A DNA stretch of 64,000 bases from Mesobacillus jeotgali (GCF_031759225.1 NZ_CP134494.1:1052501-1116500), one strand, 5' to 3'. Shown: positions 33,001 to 43,137, counted from the first letter of the stretch. The notes: generated from the sequence alone by a model not told the origin. Numbers and translations: made by a program.

Positions 33001-34617
33001 TTGGCGATTGAAAAATACCAGAATCTCCTGTTTGAAAAGATGAAAGCACAGATTTCCGAATGGTTTGATTTGAACAATACAGATGTAATCAAAAACGAAG
33101 ATGTTTATAGCTTTTTGCATTCATTGAAAGGTACGGCAGGAACAATCCAGTTAGGCGGGCTCTATCATCTTGCCTCAAAGCTTCTGGATCAGCTTGAATT
33201 GAAATCACAGGAACAATGGGAAAAGTGCGAGCTGAGGGAATTTCTGTTCGAACTCGTCAGCCTGAGTTATCAGTACGAACATTTCAAGGAAACAGACTTG
33301 AAAATAGCTGAACCATCGGATACTGAACTTCCTGTCGTACAAATGGTTTGTGAGGATATCTCGATGCTGATCCTCATGAAAGAAGCACTGGAGGAGAATG
33401 GCTGGATGGTGATGACGAGTTCAGACCCGGAGAAAGCACTCTCACTCTATTATGACCTTCAACCAGATTGTCTGGTCATCGATATCGACTTTACTGAAAT
33501 AGACGGGTTTCAGATTTTAGAGAACATCCAGCAGCATAATCATAAACAATTTGTTCCGAAAGTGATCCTCAGCACTGAAAATAACCGTCTAACGAGAATC
33601 AAGGCATATGAAATGGGAGCTGATGACTTTATTGGCAAGCCTGTTAACTTGGAAGAATTCGGTGTCCGGATCAAGAGGCAATTGCAGAGAAAGCAAATCT
33701 TTGACGAATCTGTCCTGATTGATGAATTGACAAAGGTGTATAATAGAAGATTTCTATTCGATTTACTTGAGCGTTATTTAAAAGAGCTGGAGCGGTCAAA
33801 TAGTGTATTCTCGATCGCCCTTTTGGACCTCGATTATTTTAAAAATATAAATGACTCATATGGTCATCTCACCGGTGATAAAGTGCTCGAAGCTTTTGCT
33901 GACTTTTTGAAAAAAAACCTTAGAGGCAGCGATATTATCTTCCGATATGGAGGAGAGGAATTTGTCATCCTGCTTCCAAGGACAAACTGCCAAGAAGCAA
34001 TCGACGTGATCAACCGGATTTTGGATCAATTTAGGTCAATGGAGTTTGACGAACAAGGCAAAACTTTTCATCTCAGCTTTTCGGCAGGGGTCTATATGGT
34101 AGATAATCCGGCCGAAGCAAGCCAGGATATCCTGAAAATGGCCGACCATGCCCTTTACGAAGCAAAGGGAAAAGGACGTTCAAGAGTCCAGGGGGCCAAT
34201 GTATCCGATCAGCCCGCAAATAACATTCTCCATGTATCTGTCATTGATGATGATGCGATTATCCGTACGCTACTGGTCAGGGTCCTCCAAACGATTGATA
34301 CCGAAAAAGTAGAGTTAAATATCAAATCCTTTGAAAATGGAGAGAAGTTTTTTGAATCAGAGCGTCTCACCGAGAAGGGCAAGCATTTTCTCATTCTCGA
34401 TGGTGTCATGCCTGTCATGGATGGAATCGAGGTTTTGGACAAGGTTAAAAATAGTCCTCAATCCAGCGGGGTCCATGTCCTGATGCTAACTGGCAGAAAG
34501 TCGGAATATGATATCGCTCGGGCATTGAAGCTTGGTGCTGATGATTATGTGACAAAGCCTTTCAGCATAACGGAACTGCAGGCAAGAATCCAAAGGCTGA
34601 TCAAAAGGATGTTTTAG
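33001..34617 (+). CDS. HPt-REC-GGDEF-REC response regulator / diguanylate cyclase
   Basis: A 538-residue cytosolic protein with four modules. HPt at about 1-105 has H40 in FLHSLKGTAGT. REC1 at about 112-230 has acidic E118/D119, D161 and K213. GGDEF at about 238-395 carries GGEEF at 317-321 and an RxxD inhibitory site at R308-D311, so active synthesis with product feedback is expected. REC2 at about 410-538 has D416-418, D467 and K519. Two receivers plus HPt imply a phosphorelay controlling c-di-GMP output. TTG 33001 is chosen because GAGGTG lies six bases upstream; an earlier in-frame TTG at 32971 has no site. It is the first gene of a six-gene coupled operon. Confidence 0.9.
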   Translation: MAIEKYQNLLFEKMKAQISEWFDLNNTDVIKNEDVYSFLHSLKGTAGTIQLGGLYHLASKLLDQLELKSQEQWEKCELREFLFELVSLSYQYEHFKETDLKIAEPSDTELPVVQMVCEDISMLILMKEALEENGWMVMTSSDPEKALSLYYDLQPDCLVIDIDFTEIDGFQILENIQQHNHKQFVPKVILSTENNRLTRIKAYEMGADDFIGKPVNLEEFGVRIKRQLQRKQIFDESVLIDELTKVYNRRFLFDLLERYLKELERSNSVFSIALLDLDYFKNINDSYGHLTGDKVLEAFADFLKKNLRGSDIIFRYGGEEFVILLPRTNCQEAIDVINRILDQFRSMEFDEQGKTFHLSFSAGVYMVDNPAEASQDILKMADHALYEAKGKGRSRVQGANVSDQPANNILHVSVIDDDAIIRTLLVRVLQTIDTEKVELNIKSFENGEKFFESERLTEKGKHFLILDGVMPVMDGIEVLDKVKNSPQSSGVHVLMLTGRKSEYDIARALKLGADDYVTKPFSITELQARIQRLIKRMF

Positions 34618-35664
34618 ATGATACACGATGATATCAAGTTTTTACTGACGGTCTTTGAGTGGCTGATGGGCATCCTTTTGTTATTGCTATTCTACCTGAT
34701 CGCCAGGAAGGCCGCGGAGATTCGGCTTCGAAAAAAAGTCGAGGAAAATAAAACCAAGATGAATGATAAGCTCCTTCATTCCATCCTGACGGGAGATTTC
34801 CTGCGGTCATTACAGGCAGATACGAAAGCGAAAAAGCTGGCTATGGAAGAACTCCTCAGCCATTATTCGGACATCCTCGAAGGAACTGAAGAGAAGCAGA
34901 ACCTGAATCTGCTGGCCGAAACCAGGCTGGGCGAGGGGTATCGAAGGGCTTTGTCAAGCTACAGATGGAGCACCAGAATGAATGCCCTTTTTCATATTGA
35001 GGCATTTCATATGGAAAGCGTAAAGGAAGACATTCAAGCCATGCTGAAGCGAAGAAGGGTGACGAAAGAGGAAAAAATAAAGGGATTGTCTTTTCTGGCT
35101 CAAATTCAGGATAAAGAAATATACAGATTAGTAACGGAAGAATATAAAGAACTTTCCTATCTGGAGTACAGAAACATCCTCTCCAGGCTTGATGAAAAAA
35201 GCCTGGAACAATTCATGCTCGGGTATCATTCCAGTCAGCTTCAATTAAAATTCGCCATCATTGATCTTGTAGGGTTGAAAAAGAACCTCGCCTACCTTAA
35301 CTTTGTTGAATCTACTTTTTCCAACAGCAGTGGAGAGGAGCGGGTTCGGGCCTTGAAGGCTCTTGCAGCAATTGGCCATACCAACAATGCGAAAAATTTC
35401 CTCCCTTTATTGAGTTCGCCGAATTGGGAAGAACGGATGCTATCTGCTAGATTAGCTGGTGAAATGAAGTGTGATGAAGCCATTCATGGACTGGTACAGC
35501 TTCTCCAGGATCCATCATGGTGGGTGCGTTCCCAGGCAGGTCAATCCATCACTCGTTTCCCGCAAGGCAAAAAGATCCTTCAGCAGGTCATTGATTCAAG
35601 CAGCGATTCCTTTGCGAAAGACATGGCATGGGAATGGATGAATAAAGGAGTCTATCAATCATGA
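34618..35664 (+). CDS. Membrane-anchored HEAT-repeat protein of the glycan operon
   Basis: A 348-residue protein with one N-terminal membrane helix (LTVFEWLMGILLLLLFYLIA), then a cytosolic alpha-solenoid of HEAT-like repeats: about 85-140, 150-200 and more clearly 225-340 (RALKALAAIGHTNNAKNFLP, MLSARLAGEMKCDEAIHGLV, WWVRSQAGQSI). It starts directly after the cyclase stop codon and its own stop overlaps the synthase start (ATGA). It is probably a scaffold at the membrane joining synthase and regulators; no enzymatic motif is seen. Confidence 0.85.
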   Translation: MIHDDIKFLLTVFEWLMGILLLLLFYLIARKAAEIRLRKKVEENKTKMNDKLLHSILTGDFLRSLQADTKAKKLAMEELLSHYSDILEGTEEKQNLNLLAETRLGEGYRRALSSYRWSTRMNALFHIEAFHMESVKEDIQAMLKRRRVTKEEKIKGLSFLAQIQDKEIYRLVTEEYKELSYLEYRNILSRLDEKSLEQFMLGYHSSQLQLKFAIIDLVGLKKNLAYLNFVESTFSNSSGEERVRALKALAAIGHTNNAKNFLPLLSSPNWEERMLSARLAGEMKCDEAIHGLVQLLQDPSWWVRSQAGQSITRFPQGKKILQQVIDSSSDSFAKDMAWEWMNKGVYQS

Positions 35665-37064
35665 ATCTGCAGGACATCGGTGTTTATTTTTCATGGTTCA
35701 TTTTAATCTATATGATTGTCGTCATCACCTTCTATTCTGTTGTCATGCTTATATCCGTCATTCAGCTAAGAAAAGAATACAGGCTGGATCGGGAGAAGTC
35801 TTTTGGCGATTATGCTGAGGATATCTATACAAAGCCAGTTTCCATCATTGTGCCTGCTTTTAACGAGGAGGCTGGGATTGTCCACAGTATCCGCTCACTG
35901 CTCAGTATTAACTACCCGGTATTTGAAATTATTGTAGTGAACGATGGTTCCTCTGATAGGACAGTGGACGTCCTGATTGAGCAGTATGAGATGAAGGAAA
36001 TCAAGAAAGTGATCCGCAGGCAGGTTCACTCTAAACACATAAAAAAAGTTTATCAGTCTCAAATACTTCCTAATCTGTACCTGGTTGACAAGGATAATGG
36101 GGGAAAAGCAGATGCACTGAACACCGGACTGAACTTTTCACATTATCCATATGTTTGTTCCCTGGATGGTGATTCAGTCCTTGAAAGAGATGCGTTCTTA
36201 AAGGTGATGAAGCCAATCATCGAGTCAAACGAAGAAGTTATTGCCTCTGGCGGAAGCATCCGTATTGCCAATGGATGTGAAATAAGGAATGGCGAAGTTC
36301 TTAAAATTGGATTATCCAAAAATCCACTGGTGATCATGCAGGTAATCGAATATTTGCGGGCCTTTTTGATGGGAAGGATTGGCCTGAGCAGACATAATTT
36401 GCTGCTGATCATCTCAGGTGCCTTTGGTGTCTTCTCCAAGCACTGGGTGGTACAGGCTGGAGGATACCGATCCGATACGGTCGGGGAGGATATGGAGCTT
36501 GTAGTCCGGATCCATCGGCTACTGAAAGAAACAAAGCAAAAGAAACGGATTGTGTATGTGCCGGACCCGGTTTGCTGGACGGAGGTTCCGGAAAGCACGA
36601 AATATTTGAAGCGGCAAAGGCGAAGATGGCATAGAGGGCTGTTTGAAAGCCTGTGGATCCACAGGAAGCTGACTTTCAACCCGAAATATGGATTGATTGG
36701 ATTCGTTTCCTTTCCTTATTTCTGGATAGTGGAATTCCTCGGGCCCATCGTCGAGCTTTCAGGTTATATTTATATCGTCATTTCCTTGTTTGCAGGAGGA
36801 ATTTATCTTGAGTTTGCGATATTAATATTCCTGTTGTCCTGTTTGTATGGATCGATCTTTTCAGCATTCGCGATTTTGCTGGAAGAATGGAGCCTTAGAA
36901 AATATCCCAGAATATCTGATTTGCTTAAGCTATTCCTCTATTCATTAACAGAAACGATTTGGTATCGGCCTCTCACAGTGTTCTGGCGCTGCCAGGGTGT
37001 CTGGCAAATGATCCGGGGCGAAAGCGGCTGGGGTGAAATGAAAAGAAAAGGTGTATCACAATGA
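35661..37064 (+). CDS. Processive GT2 glycosyltransferase (cellulose/hyaluronan-synthase-like)
   Basis: A 467-residue membrane synthase. Helices lie at about 8-35 and 340-440, with the GT-A domain between. All processive GT2 motifs are present: D95 in VVNDGSSD, DGD at 169-171, GED at 275-277, and QRRRW at 319-323. It would polymerise a sugar nucleotide and export the chain. No PilZ domain is fused, so c-di-GMP control would need a partner. The start overlaps the HEAT stop; the stop overlaps the next start. The sugar made cannot be predicted. Confidence 0.9.
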   Translation: MNLQDIGVYFSWFILIYMIVVITFYSVVMLISVIQLRKEYRLDREKSFGDYAEDIYTKPVSIIVPAFNEEAGIVHSIRSLLSINYPVFEIIVVNDGSSDRTVDVLIEQYEMKEIKKVIRRQVHSKHIKKVYQSQILPNLYLVDKDNGGKADALNTGLNFSHYPYVCSLDGDSVLERDAFLKVMKPIIESNEEVIASGGSIRIANGCEIRNGEVLKIGLSKNPLVIMQVIEYLRAFLMGRIGLSRHNLLLIISGAFGVFSKHWVVQAGGYRSDTVGEDMELVVRIHRLLKETKQKKRIVYVPDPVCWTEVPESTKYLKRQRRRWHRGLFESLWIHRKLTFNPKYGLIGFVSFPYFWIVEFLGPIVELSGYIYIVISLFAGGIYLEFAILIFLLSCLYGSIFSAFAILLEEWSLRKYPRISDLLKLFLYSLTETIWYRPLTVFWRCQGVWQMIRGESGWGEMKRKGVSQ

Positions 37065-40000
37065 AATCAATTTTCGACAAGCACTCTCATGTATTCGTCC
37101 TGGGCTTTGTTTTTTTAACAGTATCTGTCCTCTCAAGCCCTTTTTGGCTCTGGCAATTGAAACCGGAAGAAACATTGGATATTTTGATAGTCGATAAAAC
37201 CGTACCGGATAAGGACTATCGGGAACATAAAGGACTAACCTGGGTTTTGAACAATGAAAAGTATATAAAGTCTGATGGCAGCCCTTATTCGGCTGCTTCA
37301 GACTATATCGGATTCAAGCATTTGAATCATGACACTTTTTCCGGAGAAACAATTCCTGAAAATCTGGACCAATATAATGTCATTTATCTAGCAGATCTGT
37401 ATGGAGTGTATGAAGAAGAGTTCCACGGTGAAAATGAAACCGGCAAAAGGTCGAAACAGCTGTATGGCGGATTGCAGCTTGAAGATGTCAAAGTGTTAGA
37501 GAGAGAGCTGCTAGAGGGGAATAAGACTTTGATTTCAGAATTCAACACCTTCGGGAGCCCGACTGAAGAATCGGCAAGGAAGGAAATGACCAATCTGCTA
37601 AATGTCCGCTGGAGTGGCTGGACGGGCCGATATTTCACGAAGCTTGAAGGAAATGAAGTCCCACGTTGGATCATCACTCAATATGAATCGCAGAACAAGG
37701 AATGGGATTTTTCCGGTCCGGGATTAGTATTTGTCAATGAAGAAGATTATGTGGCTGTTCTTGACCAAACAAAGCTTTCAGGTAAAGGACTGGATTTCAA
37801 GCTAACCGAAAATGGGAAGGAGCATTTCAGCTCTGACCTTGATACAAGCTACACCTATTGGTTCGATATCGTTGAGCCATTGGATGTTAATGAGGTGATG
37901 GCCAGTTATCACTTGCCTATCAAGGATGAGGCCAGAACTGAAATGGCGGGTTACGGGATTCCAGACCAGTTTCCTGCTGTGATTTATCACCAAAATCAAA
38001 AATATTCAGCCTATTATTTTGCCGGAGATTATGCAGATGAGGCAGAGGTTCCGGATATCTACCAAACTAAAGGGTTAACTTCCTGGAAAAAAGCCGTCGA
38101 AGGAAAACGGTCTTTTTACTGGTCAGCCTATGTACCGATGATAAAAGAGATTCTTTCAAATGGCTTACATGAATCATCCGGGAAGGCAGCAGACCTTGAA
38201 GTTGCCACTGCTGGGGAAATCCGGTATTACAGCAGCAACTCGGCTGATTCGATTCAAATCCAAAAGAATGGTAAATGGGAGGACATCCTGATAAAAGGCG
38301 CTAACATCGGAATGGGCAAGCCGGGGGCCTTTCCTGGTGAAGCGGCTATTACCAAGGAGGAGTACTTCCGCTGGTTCAAGTTGATTGGCAGTATGAATGC
38401 GAATGCGATCCGGATTTACACTTTGCATCCTCCTGAATTCTATCAAGCTTTCTACGAATATAATCAGCTGGCAAAAGAACCTTTATATTTGTTCCATGGT
38501 GCATGGGTGAATGAAGAAATCATTGTCGAAACCCAGAATGCTTTTTCCAAGGAAGTAGTGAAGGATTTCAAGCGCGAGCTTAAGCAAATGGTGGATATTG
38601 TTCATGGAAATGCAGATATAGCACCAAGCCCCGGCCATGCATCCGGAAAATATGAATACGATATTTCCCCATACGTTCTGGGATTCATCATAGGAATAGA
38701 GTGGGATCCAGGAGCTGTCCTGAGCACGAACACTATCAATAATGGGATGGAGCCATTCTCTGGGACTTATTTCAGGACGGAAAATGCAGAGCCTTTTGAA
38801 AACTGGCTTGCAGCTATGATGGAATATACAGCTGGCTACGAAACACAGCACTATCGGTGGCAGCACAGTATCAGCTTCACGAATTGGGTTACGACCGATT
38901 TACTGGAGCATCCGAGTGAACCGCTTGAAACGGAAGACATGGTTTCAGTGAATCCAAACCATATACAAAAAAATAAAGAGTTCAAAGCCGGAATGTTTGC
39001 CTCGTATCATGTTTACCCCTACTATCCGGACTTTTTGAACTATGATGAAAGCTATCAGAATTACAAGGATCAGCAGGGAAGAACGAATCATTATGCCGGT
39101 TATTTGAGAGATTTGATCCAAGCCCATGAAATGCCAGTCCTGATCGCGGAATTCGGTGTCCCTTCGTCAAGAGGCCAGACCCATAAAAATGATTCTGGAA
39201 TGAACCAGGGCTCTTTGAATGAGCAGCAGCAGGGTGAAATGAACAGTTCCATGTTCAATTCAATGGTTGATGAAGGTGCTGCTGGAGGGCTAGTGTTCGC
39301 ATGGCAGGATGAATGGTTCAAACGGACATGGAACACGATGGATTATGATAATCCAAACCGCCGGCCGTTTTGGTCTAATCGCCAAACGAATGAACAAAAT
39401 TTTGGACTATTGAGCTTCGAGCCGGGCAAAAAAAGCTTGCCTATGCTTGTGGATGGAAGAAAAGGTGACTGGGAAAAGAAAAGGATTAAGCCTCTAAGTG
39501 ATTCGAACACCGGGGCAATCAAGAGTGTGTTTGCAACCTCTGATGAATCATCCGTCTATTTCAGGCTTGACCTTGAGGATGCTTTTGACTGGGAAGAGCA
39601 ATTCGCCTACCTCTTCCTTGATACCATTCCAGGACAGGGGCAGCACCGCGTCCTACTGGATGATGGTCAGGAAATGGACTCTGAACAAGGCATTGATTTT
39701 ATCATAGAACTTAAAGGGCCAGAGAAGTCAAGAATCCTTGTCGACAGTTATTATGACTTGTTCTACTATCAGTACGGGAAAACGTTGAAAATGATTCCCG
39801 AGGTAAAAAAGGCTGACGAAAAAAACAATGGGATGTTTCATCCAATTCGACTTGCGCTCAACAAGGAGATGGTTCTTCCTGAAAGTGGAAGGAAAGTGCC
39901 ATTTCAGTCATATGAGACAGGCAAACTGGAGTTAGGGACTGGAAATCCGGAAGATGAAAGTTTTGATTCGCTGACCGATATAAGTATTAGCGACGATAAT

Positions 40001-40312
40001 AGGACCGTGGAAATCAGGATTCCATGGCAGCTTTTGAATGTTAAGGATCCAAGTACGAAAGAGATCATCGCCAATCTTTACGAAACAGGCTTGTCTGGAA
40101 GTGAATACATCGATGGAATCGGTGTGGCTGCAGCATTGGTTTCAACAGGAGAAAATATTACTGTACTGCCCGAGAGTCAATCCAAAATAGACAGCATGTT
40201 CTTCTACGAATGGAAGGGTTGGGAAGAACCGCGGTATTATGAACGGCTGAAAAAATCCTATAACATCATGAAAGAAACTTTTGAAAAAGCAGGGGACGAG
40301 GAAAACAATTGA
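37061..40312 (+). CDS. Large membrane-anchored glycoside hydrolase-like protein
   Basis: A 1083-residue extracytoplasmic protein with an N-terminal membrane anchor (HVFVLGFVFLTVSVLSS). Residues about 40-380 form an unrecognised domain. About 408-800 looks like a clan GH-A TIM barrel: IKGANIGMG, MNANAIRIYTLHPPEF, GIEWDP with E547 as likely acid/base, and VLIAEFGVPSS with E697 as likely nucleophile. About 815-1060 is beta-rich and resembles carbohydrate-binding/DOMON-type modules. It follows the synthase with an ATGA overlap. The arrangement recalls cellulose-type systems, where a hydrolase trims the exported polymer. The exact GH family was not recognised. Confidence 0.78.
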   Translation: MKSIFDKHSHVFVLGFVFLTVSVLSSPFWLWQLKPEETLDILIVDKTVPDKDYREHKGLTWVLNNEKYIKSDGSPYSAASDYIGFKHLNHDTFSGETIPENLDQYNVIYLADLYGVYEEEFHGENETGKRSKQLYGGLQLEDVKVLERELLEGNKTLISEFNTFGSPTEESARKEMTNLLNVRWSGWTGRYFTKLEGNEVPRWIITQYESQNKEWDFSGPGLVFVNEEDYVAVLDQTKLSGKGLDFKLTENGKEHFSSDLDTSYTYWFDIVEPLDVNEVMASYHLPIKDEARTEMAGYGIPDQFPAVIYHQNQKYSAYYFAGDYADEAEVPDIYQTKGLTSWKKAVEGKRSFYWSAYVPMIKEILSNGLHESSGKAADLEVATAGEIRYYSSNSADSIQIQKNGKWEDILIKGANIGMGKPGAFPGEAAITKEEYFRWFKLIGSMNANAIRIYTLHPPEFYQAFYEYNQLAKEPLYLFHGAWVNEEIIVETQNAFSKEVVKDFKRELKQMVDIVHGNADIAPSPGHASGKYEYDISPYVLGFIIGIEWDPGAVLSTNTINNGMEPFSGTYFRTENAEPFENWLAAMMEYTAGYETQHYRWQHSISFTNWVTTDLLEHPSEPLETEDMVSVNPNHIQKNKEFKAGMFASYHVYPYYPDFLNYDESYQNYKDQQGRTNHYAGYLRDLIQAHEMPVLIAEFGVPSSRGQTHKNDSGMNQGSLNEQQQGEMNSSMFNSMVDEGAAGGLVFAWQDEWFKRTWNTMDYDNPNRRPFWSNRQTNEQNFGLLSFEPGKKSLPMLVDGRKGDWEKKRIKPLSDSNTGAIKSVFATSDESSVYFRLDLEDAFDWEEQFAYLFLDTIPGQGQHRVLLDDGQEMDSEQGIDFIIELKGPEKSRILVDSYYDLFYYQYGKTLKMIPEVKKADEKNNGMFHPIRLALNKEMVLPESGRKVPFQSYETGKLELGTGNPEDESFDSLTDISISDDNRTVEIRIPWQLLNVKDPSTKEIIANLYETGLSGSEYIDGIGVAAALVSTGENITVLPESQSKIDSMFFYEWKGWEEPRYYERLKKSYNIMKETFEKAGDEENN

Positions 40313-40692
40313 TGAAAAGAATTTTGCTGGCTGAGGATGAAGAAATTTTAAGAATGCTGATTACTGATACACTTGAAGATGAAGATTTTCAGGTGGTTGA
40401 AGCTGGAGACGGCCAGGAAGCGCTGGATCTTTTGAAGGATGGAAAATATGATTTGATTGTGCTTGATTATATGATGCCGGTATATTCAGGTCTCGAAGTC
40501 ATCGTCAAAATAAGGCAGGAAGGCATCAATAAGGATGTCCCGATCATGATGCTTTCAGCGAAAAGCCAGCTTTCAGAACAGGAACAAGTGATTGCAGCAG
40601 GGGCTGATTATTTTATGGCCAAGCCATTCAGCCCGCTTGAACTATTGGGAAAAGTGAGAGACATACTTAATGAAAAAAATACAATTCAATAA
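40312..40692 (+). CDS. Single-domain response regulator (CheY-like)
   Basis: A 126-residue lone receiver. Acidic pocket in LLAEDEE, phospho-acceptor Asp in IVLDYMMPVYSG, Thr/Ser switch in MMLSAKS and the conserved Lys in MAKPFSP. No output domain, so it acts by protein contact, possibly shuttling phosphate to the HPt of the first gene. TGATG overlap with the upstream stop. Confidence 0.92.
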   Translation: MKRILLAEDEEILRMLITDTLEDEDFQVVEAGDGQEALDLLKDGKYDLIVLDYMMPVYSGLEVIVKIRQEGINKDVPIMMLSAKSQLSEQEQVIAAGADYFMAKPFSPLELLGKVRDILNEKNTIQ

Positions 40693-43114
40693 GAATAGCA
40701 TAGTCCGTCGATACATTTTCCTGATGGGGGTTTTCATTGGCGCATTCTTGCTGCTGGCTGGACTCCTGCTGTATTCTTTTTACGAGCTGAATGAAGAATA
40801 TACTTCTAAGAACAGACAGCTTGAAGACAAAGAACGTCTAGTTCAGGATATGGAAGAAGCTTTTCTACAGGCCTTCATGGATGTCCGCGGTTATTTTGCC
40901 TATGGTTCGGAAAATTTGAAGGATAACGCTCTTGAGCAGGAGCCGCAGATCCTGGATTCTATGAAAGAGCTTGAAGAAATGGAAGAAGACTTTAAAGATC
41001 AGTCATTTCTAAATGAGGTTGACAAGTTCAGAGAATATTATTTTACAGAAGCTCTGCCTGTAAATCTTGGAGAATTTGAAAAAGGGAATATTGAGGCCGT
41101 CAAAGCCGCTGCGAATGAAGGAGCAACAAATAAAATCGAGGCCTTCATGGCAGACATCAACGAATATAATGAGGCAATCAATGACCAAATCGATGCAAAT
41201 TTTGATGAACTTAAGAAAATCCAGTCCTATGTCCAATTCGGTTTTGTTGTGTTTGTGCTCGCCTTTCTGATTGTCCTGCTGCGGATCACAAGGCTGATGT
41301 TCAGCGAGATTGCCAGGCCGCTTGCAGGGTTTGCGGCAGCTGCCAATGAGATTGCCTATGGCAGGGAAGCGGTTATAGAAGTCGAAAAAGACCGTAATGA
41401 TGAACTTGGAGTACTATCGATCGCCTTCAATCGCATGCTAGAGGGAATCCAGGAAAACGAACAAAATCTGCTTGCGCAAAACGAAGAGCTAGTGGCCCAG
41501 CAGGATGAGCTTCATGCGCAGCAGCTGGAACTTCAGGAGGCTCTTGAAATTGTAAAAAACAATGAGCAGAAGCTTAGCAGCAGGAATGAGCTGATAAACA
41601 AATTGGCTAATTCTCTTGATAAGCAAGAGGTTATGGAAAGTGCCGTCCTGAATATGTGCCCGATCATCGGTGCCGAAAAAGGGATCATCGCATTTATCGA
41701 AGACTCATCATACGCTTCATATGGGATATCACCTGGAGGAGTCGGACAGTTCCTTAACAATCTTCTATTCAGTGGAGTGGTTGACCGTCTGAAGATGGAC
41801 CGAAAGCCTTTTGCCATGAAAAGGCAAGCAGCGGAAGAAGAGAAAGGTTTCCATACGGAAAACCTCCTTTCATTTGACTTGTATATCCCGATCTTTTTAT
41901 CAGGGAAGAAACTGATTGCCGTTATGGCATTCAGCCGCAATGATGCGCCTTTTGATAACCGGCTGATGGAAGAGTATGAGGCAATGGCCAAAAATGTCGG
42001 CATTGCGATGGACAAGGTTAACTTATATCAAGCATCTGAAGAAGCCAGACGCTTGAACCAGGATATCCTTGACACAATTCAGGAGGGTGTCCAGTTAGTC
42101 AATACGGAGGGGAAAATTCTCCAGGTCAATAAAAAGTTCTGTGAGCTATTCCGCTGCCCGGAAAAGCTTCGAGAAATGGATGGGTGTTCATGGGCCGACT
42201 GGATTGTCCTTTTGGAGGATTCGATTGAAGAGGCTGGTGAGTTCATTAATTTCCTGAAATCAGAAGTTGCCAGTCAGGAAAAATATTCTTCTAACGAGGA
42301 GCAATTCATTTATAAAAATAAAGAAGGTAAGGTATTCAAGGTATATTGTGAAGGACTTTTCGATGGAAATACGAAGTTGGGCACAATATTCGTACATCGC
42401 AATATAACAAAAGAATTCGAGGTAGACAGGATCAAATCCGAATTTGTCAGCACCGTCAGCCATGAACTCCGAACACCGCTGGCCAGCATTCTTGGCTTTA
42501 CCGAATTAATGTTAAACCGAGAGTTAAAACTCGACCGCCAGAAAAAATATTTATCAACTATTCACAATGAAGCAGGAAGGCTGACTGATTTAATCAATGA
42601 TTTTCTTGATATACAGCGCATGGAATCAGGAAAGCAGGAGTACGAGAAAAAACAGCTGGCCATGCTGCTAATCATCAAGAAGGTAATCGAGCTTCAGAAG
42701 GTCCATTCAGAAAGCCATGAATTAAGCCTTGAGTTCCTGGGTGGCCGTGATTTTGTCATCGGGGATGCCGGAAAATTAGAGCAGGCACTGACAAACCTGA
42801 TCCATAATGCAATAAAATATTCACCGGAAGGCGGCAGGGTCGGGGTGGTTGTTTTTGAAAAAGACGGCCGGGTTAAGATAGAAATCCAGGATGAAGGCCT
42901 GGGGATCCCTCCTGAAGCCCTTGATAGGCTGTTCGAAAAGTTCTATCGAGTGGATAATTCTGATCGCAGGTCCATTGGAGGGACAGGCCTGGGGCTTGCC
43001 ATTGTGAAGGAAATCATCCATGATCACGGTGGAGATATAAGCGTTAAATCACAATTTGGAAAAGGAAGTACTTTCACCATCTCTCTCCCTGTTTCAGACA
43101 GCCAGACGGTTTAA
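40670..43114 (+). CDS. Multi-domain sensor histidine kinase (sensor-HAMP-GAF-PAS-HisKA-HATPase)
   Basis: An 814-residue kinase. TM1 at about 13-38 and TM2 at about 188-208 bracket a helical extracytoplasmic sensor of CHASE3-like look. HAMP and coiled coil run to about 305, then GAF (about 305-455) and PAS (about 465-590). The H-box is FVSTVSHELRTPLASILGF near residue 605. HATPase motifs are NLIHNAIKYSPEGG, DEGLGIPPE and GTGLGLAIV. It overlaps the receiver gene by 23 bp and ends the operon; it is the probable phosphate source for the three receivers. Confidence 0.92.
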   Translation: MKKIQFNKNSIVRRYIFLMGVFIGAFLLLAGLLLYSFYELNEEYTSKNRQLEDKERLVQDMEEAFLQAFMDVRGYFAYGSENLKDNALEQEPQILDSMKELEEMEEDFKDQSFLNEVDKFREYYFTEALPVNLGEFEKGNIEAVKAAANEGATNKIEAFMADINEYNEAINDQIDANFDELKKIQSYVQFGFVVFVLAFLIVLLRITRLMFSEIARPLAGFAAAANEIAYGREAVIEVEKDRNDELGVLSIAFNRMLEGIQENEQNLLAQNEELVAQQDELHAQQLELQEALEIVKNNEQKLSSRNELINKLANSLDKQEVMESAVLNMCPIIGAEKGIIAFIEDSSYASYGISPGGVGQFLNNLLFSGVVDRLKMDRKPFAMKRQAAEEEKGFHTENLLSFDLYIPIFLSGKKLIAVMAFSRNDAPFDNRLMEEYEAMAKNVGIAMDKVNLYQASEEARRLNQDILDTIQEGVQLVNTEGKILQVNKKFCELFRCPEKLREMDGCSWADWIVLLEDSIEEAGEFINFLKSEVASQEKYSSNEEQFIYKNKEGKVFKVYCEGLFDGNTKLGTIFVHRNITKEFEVDRIKSEFVSTVSHELRTPLASILGFTELMLNRELKLDRQKKYLSTIHNEAGRLTDLINDFLDIQRMESGKQEYEKKQLAMLLIIKKVIELQKVHSESHELSLEFLGGRDFVIGDAGKLEQALTNLIHNAIKYSPEGGRVGVVVFEKDGRVKIEIQDEGLGIPPEALDRLFEKFYRVDNSDRRSIGGTGLGLAIVKEIIHDHGGDISVKSQFGKGSTFTISLPVSDSQTV

Positions 43115-43137
43115 GCTGAATGCAGGGGGAAAGAGTA

